Shown piece after piece: positions 42,308 to 49,640 of a stretch of 50,907 nt of DNA. The stretch's first letter is position 1. The number at the start of each line of letters is the position of its first letter. The notes below the pieces were generated by a model that was given only the letters and a program-made list of their open reading frames with translations, made no database searches and was not told where the DNA came from. A program made the translations under genes and the position numbers. Source of the DNA: Deltaproteobacteria bacterium (lineage in GTDB: Bacteria > Desulfobacterota > Binatia > UTPRO1); the NCBI GenBank assembly GCA_029262315.1, contig JAJCZP010000153.1:1-50907 (forward strand). Reading direction: 5' to 3'.

Positions 42308-43812
42308 TCTTCGCCCACGTAGCCGAGGGCGCGAAAGCGCGCCCGATCGACTTCGGAGAGCGTGCGCTGCCGTGCCGGGCGGCGCGGCCCCAGACCTGCG
42401 CGGAGACCGGAGAGACGTTCGGCCAAACGACGCCGGACCTCAGGAAAACGCGCCGCGACGTCGGTCGCCTCGTCCTCGACGCGGTACAGGCGACCCGCGC
42501 GCTCGTCCGGTGTTGCGCCAACCACGTACTTGTAGTCGCCCTCGACGATACCATGACGCTCGACCGCTGCGCCGCCGAGGTTTGCCAGGTAGGCGACGCG
42601 CCCAGCCTCGGGTCCGGCGTCCGCGAACACATCGCGGCCGCTCCCGGCCCCCGCCGGGACATCGCCGAGCACGCCAAGGAGCGTCGGCAAGACATCGACG
42701 AGCGACACCACGTCATCGCGGCGCGACGGCCGCATTCCTGGAGCCACGACGACGAGTGGCACTCGCACCAGCGGCTCGGTCAGATACTCTCCGTGCGCGA
42801 ACCAGTAGTCGTGCTCACCGAGCCCCTCACCATGATCGGCGGCAAACACGATCACCGCGCGCTCACCGAGGCCACGGTCGCGCACCCCGGCCAGCAAGTG
42901 CCCGACGTGCTCGTCGAGGTAGCGCACCTCGGCATCGTAGCCGCTGCGATAGAACGCCACCTCCCGCTGACCGTCCACGACCTGGTACCCAGGCAAGCCA
43001 CCGATACCACGGTCGCCCAACGCGAGCGGCAGGAGGGTCGTACCACCCTCGACGCCACGCTCGCGCTCGAGGTAGCGCGCGCGCAGGGCCTCGGGCGGCG
43101 TATAGGGTCCATGCGGATCCTGGTAGTGCACCCAGAGGAAACAGGGTGCGCCCGCGCTCGCACAGCCATCGAGAGCCGCCAACGCGTCGGCCGTCGTCGC
43201 CTTCGCGATGCGCTCGGGCCGGCGTCGGACAGCTTCGAGTTGCGGACAGCGATCGTCGTACTGATCGAAGCCACGGTCGACGCCCGACGCGCGTCGGAGC
43301 ACGTAGTTGCTGACGACCGCCGATGTCCGCCACCCGGCTGCGCCGAGCCGACTGGCCAGCGTCGGCACACCGTCTGGCAACCCCGACTCGTTGGTCCAGA
43401 TCCCGAGCGCCTCCGGATAGCGACCCGTCATGAGCGCCGCAACGGACGGCACCGTGAAGGAAGCCGGCGCGTACGCGCGCCCGAACACCACGCCGTCAGC
43501 GGCCAAGGCGTCGATATGCGGCGTCAGCGCACGCTCACTTCCGTACGCGCCGAGGCGATCGGCGCGCAGCGTGTCCACCGTAATCAGTAACAGCAGATTC
43601 GGCCGCAACACGGGCTGCTCGCACCCCACGACCGCCAGCAATCCGACCAGCGCCGTCAGCAGCACCGTCCGGGCGTGCGAACGCGACGCCCCGCCGTCGG
43701 CCCACGCCGCACCTCGGCGTATGGACCGCGCGGGCCGGGAACGATCCGCACGGATGCCTCGCGCCAAGCCGTGACCGTCCGTGCCGCGCACGCGACACAC
43801 GCGCGTCACCAT
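42304..43812 (-). CDS. second sulfatase-superfamily lipoprotein
   Basis: This is a paralogue of the downstream gene. It starts at ATG 43812, overlapping the DUF2804 stop (GTG 43809 is an alternative), which gives 502 residues. A long, Arg-rich n-region precedes the signal LLTALVGLLAVVGCEQ with lipobox Cys64. Metal-site landmarks are ITVDTLRADRLGAYGS and FAADHGEGLGEHDYWFAHG. The formylglycine site reads T120-V-P-S-V124 (SFTVPSVAALMTG), again Thr with no Arg. The C-terminal tail L-(T/S)-E-V and LGYV is shared with the paralogue. The substrate is unknown. Confidence 0.82.
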   Translation of the reverse strand: MVTRVCRVRGTDGHGLARGIRADRSRPARSIRRGAAWADGGASRSHARTVLLTALVGLLAVVGCEQPVLRPNLLLLITVDTLRADRLGAYGSERALTPHIDALAADGVVFGRAYAPASFTVPSVAALMTGRYPEALGIWTNESGLPDGVPTLASRLGAAGWRTSAVVSNYVLRRASGVDRGFDQYDDRCPQLEAVRRRPERIAKATTADALAALDGCASAGAPCFLWVHYQDPHGPYTPPEALRARYLERERGVEGGTTLLPLALGDRGIGGLPGYQVVDGQREVAFYRSGYDAEVRYLDEHVGHLLAGVRDRGLGERAVIVFAADHGEGLGEHDYWFAHGEYLTEPLVRVPLVVVAPGMRPSRRDDVVSLVDVLPTLLGVLGDVPAGAGSGRDVFADAGPEAGRVAYLANLGGAAVERHGIVEGDYKYVVGATPDERAGRLYRVEDEATDVAARFPEVRRRLAERLSGLRAGLGPRRPARQRTLSEVDRARFRALGYVGEE

Positions 43813-44840
43813 TTCGCGTAGTGATCTTCGGTCAGCCCGTACACGTCGCGCACCGCGAGCGTGCGCCCCTGGTAGCGGATCGTCCCCTCGAAGCGGCCGA
43901 GGAAATGACGGAAGTTGGTCGCAAGTACCAGGGCGTTCGTGCGCTCCGCATGGCACTCTTCGGGATGGAACCGCAGGTCGATCGCACCGTCGAACGAACG
44001 GATACTCCAAGGCGCGGTGGGATCGTCACGATCGAAATCGAACCTCGCAAGATCGACCTTGCCGAGCGCGCCTTCCACCCAGCAGCAATTCTCCGTCACG
44101 CTGGTCTCGTTGACCCCACAGGAGAGGTTGAGGCCGATCCGCTCCCCCGTCTCCGCCCGCCCGGAGAAACACGCCCAGCGCCAAAACGTCTCGCGACGCA
44201 TGTACCCCGCCGAGTAGTCATGATGCGCATGGGCGTCGACCGCCGCCAGGTCGTACTCGCCGAAGTCGCAACGCACCTGCCCGGCGAGCGGCACGCCCGC
44301 CGCCTTCTGCGCGTACACCCAGCCACTGATCCCCGCCTGCGTGCACAGCGCCATCGGCTGAAACGCGGGCTGGTCCTCTGAAAACACCGCGTCGATGTCC
44401 AGGCCCGCGTCGACCCGCGCCACGAGACGCTTCGTGGCCGGTCGGTCCGTAGCCGTCATCTCGACCGATACCCCACGCGCCCGAAACGAGGTCGTACCGC
44501 TGACCGGCGACAAGCTCGACGTCACACCACGCGCCAACGGGACACGGAAACTGTAGCGGCGGATGCTCCGCGTCGCCGGCTGATACACGTAGAGGAATGC
44601 CAGCGCGACGAACCGCATGTCGGCGATCGCGCATCCGAACATCAGCTCGGAACTCATCCCGCCAAAATACTGGAACTGTCGAAAGCGAGCCCGCTTGCCG
44701 AGCATGCCCACCCGCCGCCCCATCGGCGACCGATAGTCGTAGTCGAGGTAGTTGATGCGCCGCACCGGCCCAGGAAAAATCCCGAACTGCGGCAAGCCGT
44801 TCGGCTTCACGAGCGCAGAAAGATCCATGGCTTCGCTCAT
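43806..44840 (-). CDS. DUF2804 domain-containing protein
   Basis: This 344-residue soluble-looking protein is of the DUF2804 family, whose function is not known. Conserved pieces are PNGLPQFGIFPGPVRRINYL, GVNETSVTENCCWVEG, the HHDYSAGYMRRETFWRWACF block and the end DVYGLTEDHYAKW. There is no signal peptide. It is the first gene of an operon with two sulfatase-superfamily proteins and a dipeptidase, and its stop overlaps the next start. The beta-rich composition fits a lipid- or sugar-binding fold (calycin-like), which is inference. Confidence 0.85.
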   Translation of the reverse strand: MSEAMDLSALVKPNGLPQFGIFPGPVRRINYLDYDYRSPMGRRVGMLGKRARFRQFQYFGGMSSELMFGCAIADMRFVALAFLYVYQPATRSIRRYSFRVPLARGVTSSLSPVSGTTSFRARGVSVEMTATDRPATKRLVARVDAGLDIDAVFSEDQPAFQPMALCTQAGISGWVYAQKAAGVPLAGQVRCDFGEYDLAAVDAHAHHDYSAGYMRRETFWRWACFSGRAETGERIGLNLSCGVNETSVTENCCWVEGALGKVDLARFDFDRDDPTAPWSIRSFDGAIDLRFHPEECHAERTNALVLATNFRHFLGRFEGTIRYQGRTLAVRDVYGLTEDHYAKW

Positions 44841-44930
44841 TCAGCGCCCATCCCGACGGGTCTCTGATAGTCAGCTTGCCTGTGATAGTTCAAGGAGTTG
44901 GCGCATCGCCGATGTAGCGAGAATCACGAT

Positions 44931-45374
44931 ATGGCCGAAGTTCGACACCGAGTCGGCATCCGAGGCGACGCCGACCAGATCTATCAATGCCTGATTCAAC
45001 CGGACAGACTTTCTGGTTGGTGGGCGTCCGAAGCGAGCGGAGAGCCGAAGGTTGGGGCAATCTTGCGACTCGGGTTCTCTGGGCTCGCCGTACTTTGCTT
45101 CAGCATAAGGGTTCTCGATGCGCCCAAGACCTTCGTCATGGAGTGCGTAGATGGTCCCGGCGCCTGGCTACATTCCGAACTGCATTTCGACCTGCACGAT
45201 GACGGCGAGCAAGTATCCGTGACCCTGACGCATCGCAACGCGGCCGCCCAAGACGACGATTTCCTCTACTTCAACACGAAGTGGCCTTTGTACTTACTCA
45301 GCCTCCGCGATCTCATCGAGTCCGGAAGCGGGCGCCCCTATCCGCGCGACATCAAGATCCATGTCGGGGACTGA
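44931..45374 (+). CDS. SRPBCC/AHSA1-like domain protein
   Basis: This small START/Bet v1-like (SRPBCC) protein has 147 residues. It starts RVGIRGDADQIYQCL and has the typical P-D-R-L-S-G-W-W segment (IQPDRLSGWWASEASGEP). Middle strands and the C-terminal helix WPLYLLSLRDLIESG complete the fold. These domains bind hydrophobic ligands in a cavity; the ligand is unknown. It is the first of three short plus-strand genes that look different in base composition from their surroundings (lower GC by eye). Start ATG 44931 is chosen by alignment with family length. Confidence 0.8.
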   Translation: MAEVRHRVGIRGDADQIYQCLIQPDRLSGWWASEASGEPKVGAILRLGFSGLAVLCFSIRVLDAPKTFVMECVDGPGAWLHSELHFDLHDDGEQVSVTLTHRNAAAQDDDFLYFNTKWPLYLLSLRDLIESGSGRPYPRDIKIHVGD

Positions 45375-45397
45375 TCTCGACATGCAGAGGAGTCGTG

Positions 45398-45802
45398 ATG
45401 CTCATTGCTGGTGGATGTTTTTGCGGCGAAGTTCGATACGCAGTCTCCGAGCCGCTCCGTCGAGCCCGAAGCTGCCACTGTTCGCGATGCCGCAAGGCAT
45501 TTAGCGGGGCAGGCTCAGCCTACGCCGAGATCGAGCGCGGAGCATTCTCATGGACGACAGGTGAAGAGAAGTTGGTCACCTATGAAGCCACACCCGGATG
45601 GGGACTGCAGTTTTGTGGAACCTGCGGCTCTACACTCTGCGGGATCCACGACGGTGACATCCACGGGGTCACACTCGGTTGCATAGACGGCGACCCCGGC
45701 CTCGAAATCGCGATGCACATCTTCGTCGGCTCGCGAGCCCCATGGGACCACATAGGTGGCGACGCCCCCCAGTTCGAAGCCGGCCCGGGGTCGGCGAGTT
45801 AG
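45398..45802 (+). CDS. GFA/CENP-V family zinc-binding protein
   Basis: This 134-residue protein of the glutathione-dependent formaldehyde-activating (GFA/CENP-V) fold binds zinc through Cys ligands. The three motifs are GGCFCGEVRYA, SCHCSRCRKAF and QFCGTCGSTLCG. Despite the family name, many members have no shown formaldehyde activity. GAGGAG lies 6 bases before ATG 45398. The gene follows the SRPBCC gene with 23 bases between. Confidence 0.9.
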   Translation: MLIAGGCFCGEVRYAVSEPLRRARSCHCSRCRKAFSGAGSAYAEIERGAFSWTTGEEKLVTYEATPGWGLQFCGTCGSTLCGIHDGDIHGVTLGCIDGDPGLEIAMHIFVGSRAPWDHIGGDAPQFEAGPGSAS

Positions 45803-45854
45803 GAAAAGCTCGCTTCTACGAACTCTACTGGATGATGCGAAAGACAGAGGCCAC

Positions 45855-46922
45855 ATGAGAGTTCTCGCCCTGGGAGGCGTCGTAGGCCCGGTCCTGTTCT
45901 CTCTCGTCGTACTCTACTCTGCGACCTTGAGGCCGGAGTACAGCCACATCACCAACTTCATAAGCGAGCTTGGAGCGAGCGGCACGTCGCATGCCTCGCT
46001 GATGAACTACGGAGGGTTTCTTCCCGGCGGAATTCTCCTCGCTGGGTTCGGACTGTCACTGCGGCGGTTCCTGCCGCCGAGCCGCTCTACGCTGGCGGCA
46101 TCTTTTCTGACTACGGTATTCGGCGTAGGCATCGCGCTTTCCGGACTCATCTCGTGTGATCCTGGGTGCCCTCAGGTCGGCGGCACGACCGAGAACTTCA
46201 TCCACGACAAGATCGCGCCGGTCTCGTTTCTCTGTCTGATCGCGGCCACCGCAATCCTCAGCGTGCAGTTTCGCAGCCTTCCTACGTGGCGGTCGCTGTC
46301 CGTGTACTCGGGCGTCACCAGCCTGGTTGCCTTCCTCCTTCTCGTAACACTCGTCGGCTCGCTCGAGACGAGAGATCTCACGGGCCTCTGGCAGCGTCTC
46401 ATGCTTGGCACCTTCTTCCTTTGGACCGCGGTCGTCGGGTTGCGAGCGTTTCGTGGCGAGCCGCTTGTCGATGACACGTCAGTTCCCGAACCAATGAGAG
46501 ATGCCTGGCATATCGACGTCCATCGGGGGTCGTTGCCAGCACTCCTCGAACCCAGCGAGATGGTTGCCGCCGTCTTCAACATCGGCATCGAGGCTCTGGC
46601 GAAGGGAGACGTAGTCCAGACTCCCTTCGGGAAGTTCTACACGGACGAGGTGGCCTCGGAACCCGAGCGACGCTTCGCCCTCCTCCACACCTGGGCCCCC
46701 GGCTCTACAGCGCGCTTCGCCCTCGAGGCGCGCCGCACTGATAGTGGCCCCTGCGAGGCCGTGCTGTACAACTCGGTTCATCCGACGAGCTGGTTCGGCA
46801 AGCTGTACTTCAGGGCAATCCAACCAGGCCACAACATCGTGATGCATGTGGCATTGCGCCGCCTCGCGCATGCCGCCGTCCTGGGAACCAAGCCCACCTC
46901 AGGCGCCCCTCACGGAGCTTAG
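45855..46922 (+). CDS. DUF998-DUF2867-like fusion protein
   Basis: The first part (1-195) is a multispan membrane domain resembling DUF998: GPVLFSLVVLYSATLRPEYS, ITNFISELGASG and CPQVGGTTENFIHDK, with about six hydrophobic segments. The second part (about 210-355) is soluble and resembles DUF2867: PMRDAWHIDVHRGSLPALLE, VLYNSVHPTSWFGKLYFRAI and HNIVMHVALRRLAH. I see no stop or frame change between them, so it looks like a genuine fusion of a membrane and a soluble domain. The function of both domains is unknown. Start ATG 45855. Confidence 0.7.
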   Translation: MRVLALGGVVGPVLFSLVVLYSATLRPEYSHITNFISELGASGTSHASLMNYGGFLPGGILLAGFGLSLRRFLPPSRSTLAASFLTTVFGVGIALSGLISCDPGCPQVGGTTENFIHDKIAPVSFLCLIAATAILSVQFRSLPTWRSLSVYSGVTSLVAFLLLVTLVGSLETRDLTGLWQRLMLGTFFLWTAVVGLRAFRGEPLVDDTSVPEPMRDAWHIDVHRGSLPALLEPSEMVAAVFNIGIEALAKGDVVQTPFGKFYTDEVASEPERRFALLHTWAPGSTARFALEARRTDSGPCEAVLYNSVHPTSWFGKLYFRAIQPGHNIVMHVALRRLAHAAVLGTKPTSGAPHGA

Positions 46923-47311
46923 AAGAGCTCCATGAGGATCTGAACCTCGGCGAAGAGCCCGACGACGAAAACGAGGGTGCGCACGAAGGGGATGCCGAGC
47001 GTGTAGACGGTGAAGTGGGCGACGCGTGACGCGAAGAACACGGTCGACCAGAGGGCGGTGGTCGCGTTGGCGTGGCCCGACACGTGCGCGACGAGCACGA
47101 GAATCGCGAACGGGCCGATGTTCTCGATCATGTTCGCGTGTGCACGTTTGGCGCGGTCGACCCACGTCGGCATCTCGTAGTCGGTGTCACGGTTGCTCAG
47201 ACCCCAGGCGAGCGCGCCGGAGATCGGCGCGTAGCCGGAGATGTAGATATTCGGAATTGCCAGGGCCAGCACAGCACACCACGTCAGCATCCAGAGGTCG
47301 GTCGTCATCAT
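46919..47311 (-). CDS. MAPEG family membrane protein
   Basis: This 130-residue four-helix membrane protein belongs to the family of membrane-associated proteins in eicosanoid and glutathione metabolism. The signature RAKRAHANMIENIGPFAIL carries the Arg, His, Asn, Glu and Asn residues of the glutathione-binding helix. In bacteria these proteins often handle hydrophobic electrophiles with glutathione. It is the last gene of the HxlR-GST-SDR-MAPEG set, 15 bases after the SDR gene. The gene shares a 4-base end overlap with the convergent DUF998 gene. Confidence 0.9.
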   Translation of the reverse strand: MMTTDLWMLTWCAVLALAIPNIYISGYAPISGALAWGLSNRDTDYEMPTWVDRAKRAHANMIENIGPFAILVLVAHVSGHANATTALWSTVFFASRVAHFTVYTLGIPFVRTLVFVVGLFAEVQILMELF

Positions 47312-47326
47312 TTCGTTCCCCTTTCG

Positions 47327-48055
47327 TTAAAACGCTTCTTTGTATGGGCGCAGGTCGAGCTCGAGCGTCCACGCGGTTCGGGGCTGCCTGTGCAGCATCC
47401 ACATCGCATCGGCGATCGCATCCACCGACAGCATGCCGTCCTCACCGAGAAACTCCCTGGCCTCGGGGAAGCGCGAGTTGACTTGGTTGCCATTGACGGC
47501 GCCGTCGATCACGACGTGCGCGACGTGGACGCCCTCTTTGCTGAGTTGGCGGGCCAGCCCGTGGGCGATCGCGCGCTCCGCCGCTTTCGCCGAGGCGAAG
47601 GATATGAACGGCGGCCGCGCGCGCATCGAGGCCGTCGCGCCGGTGAAGATCACGGTGCCCCCGCCGTTCGGTGGGATGCGGGCCACCACTTCGCGTGCGA
47701 GCAGGAGCGCCCCGAATGCGCAGACGCGCCAGTCGCTCTCGAACTTCTCGTTCGTAATGTCGGCCAGCTCCGCGGGGAAGTTGTTGCCGGCGTTGTGCAA
47801 GAGGAAGCGGGGCGGGGCGCCGCCCTCTGTTGCGACGGTCTCGAAGATGCGCGTCATGTCCTCCGGAACCGTGCAGTCAGCGACGATGGGGATTGCGGTG
47901 CCCCCTGCCGCTGAGATCTCCGCCGCGACGGCGTCCAGGCGTTCTTTCGAGCGTGCGACCGGAAATACGCGCAGCCCTTCGCAGGCGGCGCGACGACACA
48001 CGGCCGCCCCGACGCCTTCACGTGCTCCCACCCCGATGACGAGTGCGTTGTCCAT
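47327..48055 (-). CDS. short-chain dehydrogenase/reductase with Phe in place of catalytic Tyr
   Basis: This NAD(P)-binding Rossmann protein of 242 residues has the cofactor loop GVGAREGVG, the HNAGNN motif and the active-site serine at S143 (FTGATAS). The catalytic Y-x3-K reads F153-x3-K157 (SFASAKAAE). The Tyr is therefore missing, which should reduce or change ordinary oxidoreductase chemistry. Variants with Phe exist in some SDR subfamilies. It lies between GST and MAPEG genes, 12 bases after GST, and so probably acts in the same pathway. Confidence 0.88.
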   Translation of the reverse strand: MDNALVIGVGAREGVGAAVCRRAACEGLRVFPVARSKERLDAVAAEISAAGGTAIPIVADCTVPEDMTRIFETVATEGGAPPRFLLHNAGNNFPAELADITNEKFESDWRVCAFGALLLAREVVARIPPNGGGTVIFTGATASMRARPPFISFASAKAAERAIAHGLARQLSKEGVHVAHVVIDGAVNGNQVNSRFPEAREFLGEDGMLSVDAIADAMWMLHRQPRTAWTLELDLRPYKEAF

Positions 48056-48067
48056 GAGTCTTCTCCT

Positions 48068-48715
48068 TCAGGCGCCGCGGCCGAGCGCGGCGTTGTCTTC
48101 GGCGATGAGGTCCTGAAACGTCTGGCGGCCATGCATCCGTTCGACGAAGGCAGCGAGATGCGGATACGTCGCGCCGTCTGGCAGGGAGTCGGCATGGCGG
48201 AGGCCGACCATGATCGCTGCGACGGTGACGTCGGCGATCGAGATCTTCTCGCCGACGAAAAACGTACGATCCGCGAGCTGCGAGTCGAGATACGCGACAT
48301 ACTGCGGCATCTTCTCGATGGCCGCGGCCAACGCGTCCTCGTCCACCGGCTGCTTCACGAGCGGCCGGAGGACCTTCTGGGTGAAGATCGGGCCCTCGAC
48401 GTTGGAGAAGAGCGCGGCCGCGTACTCGCAGATCCACAGCGCTTGGGCGAGATCCGCTGCCTCCGCGGGGAAGAACGCGGGCGTCGGATAGAGTTTCTCG
48501 ACGTAGGCGCAGATGGCCAGCGAGTCGGGGATGGTGACCCCGTCGTGTTGCAGCACGGGCACCTTGGCGAGTGGGCTGATGGCCAGGAACTCCGGCTTCG
48601 GGGTTCCCATTGGGAAATAGGGGTCTGCTTCGTAGGGGATCTGCTTCTCCGTCATGATCACGCGTGTGCGCTTCACCCAGGGCGAGACGCTGATGCCTGT
48701 CAGCTTGAAACCCAT
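48068..48715 (-). CDS. glutathione S-transferase
   Basis: This soluble GST of 215 residues has the thioredoxin-like N-terminal domain (VSPWVKRTRVIM, KVPVLQHDGVTIPDSLAICA with the cis-Pro and Ser of the glutathione site). The all-helical C-terminal domain has the cap motif KISIADVTVAAIM. It conjugates glutathione to electrophiles; the class and substrate are undetermined. Start ATG 48715 has GAGGAGG 6 bases upstream. It lies 173 bases downstream of the hxlR-type regulator, with a palindrome in the gap. Confidence 0.92.
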   Translation of the reverse strand: MGFKLTGISVSPWVKRTRVIMTEKQIPYEADPYFPMGTPKPEFLAISPLAKVPVLQHDGVTIPDSLAICAYVEKLYPTPAFFPAEAADLAQALWICEYAAALFSNVEGPIFTQKVLRPLVKQPVDEDALAAAIEKMPQYVAYLDSQLADRTFFVGEKISIADVTVAAIMVGLRHADSLPDGATYPHLAAFVERMHGRQTFQDLIAEDNAALGRGA

Positions 48716-48748
48716 GCACGGCCTCCTCTTCGGTTGTCGTAGATGCTT

Positions 48749-48773
48749 AGTGAGTCTTGAAAGTGAACTCACT
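48749..48773 (-). promoter_or_regulatory. candidate operator upstream of the GST gene
   Basis: AGTGAGT and ACTCACT are perfect 7-base arms around an 11-base spacer. The dyad spacing suits a dimeric winged-helix repressor such as the neighbouring HxlR protein. It lies 34-58 bases before the GST start codon, where it would cover a promoter. The assignment to that regulator is inferred from position. Confidence 0.45.
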
Positions 48774-48888
48774 CTTAATGTGCCCCCCGTGTCCACGCAA
48801 GAGGGCCAAAGTCCCCTTTTGTCGGGGAATCCCCATGGCAGCGGCGCGGGCTCGATCGATCGAGTGGCGCCGTGGAATGTCGGGCGGC

Positions 48889-49392
48889 TTACGCCCGGCG
48901 ACGCGAAGGGCGCAGGGGGCGCCGCGTGCGCTTGCGGTCGCGCGCCCAGGATCCGGGGCGCGGGCGGCCCTCTATCTCGAGGCCGAGCGGCTGATTGCAA
49001 TGTGTGCAATGCAGCCGGGCGTGGGTCCGCTTACCGCACGCGCTGTGCACGAGCGGGAACGGTGGACCCTTCCCGTCATCGAGCCAGCGATCACCCCATT
49101 CCTGCAACGTGAGCAAGACCGGCAGGAGATCCAGGCCCTTCTGGGTGAGGCTGTACGTGTATCGGGGTGGGTTGTCCTGGTACGGCTCGCGGTCGAGTAC
49201 GCCGTCCTCCACGAGCTTTACGAGTCGCTCGGATACGATCGCGCGGCTCGCACCGACGCCTTCGAGGAACTCCTCGAATCGAGTCGCACCGCCGAACGCC
49301 TCCCGCAGCAGCAGCGGCGTCCAGCGATCACCCACGACGGCGAGTGTGCGCGCCACGGAGCACGCCTGGCTACCAACCTCGTTCCACTTCAT
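48889..49392 (-). CDS. HxlR-family winged-helix regulator
   Basis: This 167-residue regulator of the HxlR family typically acts as a dimeric repressor of adjacent detoxification genes. The winged helix spans about 10-100 (VVGDRWTPLLLREAFGG, SRAIVSERLVKLVEDGVLDR and YTYSLTQKGLDLLPV). The C terminus has cysteines at SACGKRTHARLHCTHC that could bind zinc or sense electrophiles. An Arg-rich tail follows. Start ATG 49392 begins MKWNEV, the usual family start; the upstream frame runs through a different remnant. The regulator sits before GST-SDR-MAPEG on the same strand. Confidence 0.88.
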   Translation of the reverse strand: MKWNEVGSQACSVARTLAVVGDRWTPLLLREAFGGATRFEEFLEGVGASRAIVSERLVKLVEDGVLDREPYQDNPPRYTYSLTQKGLDLLPVLLTLQEWGDRWLDDGKGPPFPLVHSACGKRTHARLHCTHCNQPLGLEIEGRPRPGSWARDRKRTRRPLRPSRRRA

Positions 49393-49505
49393 GCTCACGA
49401 GTCTAGTTGTGGCGGAGTCTGCGCGTTTCAGCAAGTCTGGAAACAGTACTGACTTCCCAAGCTCCTGGCAGACCAGGGGCGGGGACCGCCGGCGTCGAGT
49501 CCCGC

Positions 49506-49640
49506 TCAGTCCGACTTCGCCCGCAGGAGCTCCGGCTCGTTGTTCTGGAACGTCGAGTAGGTGGCCTCGAAGCATACGCCGTCCGACGTCGTCAGTCGCG
49601 CCGTGACTGGCACGTTGGGGCTGATGGAAGCGCGCCGCGG
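49506..49640 (-). pseudogene. remnant of a C-terminal coding end
   Basis: Directly after the TAG of the amidohydrolase gene, the same frame stays open for 44 codons to a TGA at 49506. It reads like a natural protein end: SPNVPVTARLTTSDGVCFEA then TYSTFQNNEPELLRAKSD. No start codon or ribosome site gives a whole gene. It looks like the surviving 3' end of a deleted gene, or an extension lost by the stop. The parent family is unknown. Confidence 0.4.

Noticed and set aside
49446-49453. 8-base palindrome CAGTACTG upstream of the HxlR gene
   Set aside because: Too short to separate from chance, and unlike the dyad before the GST gene.
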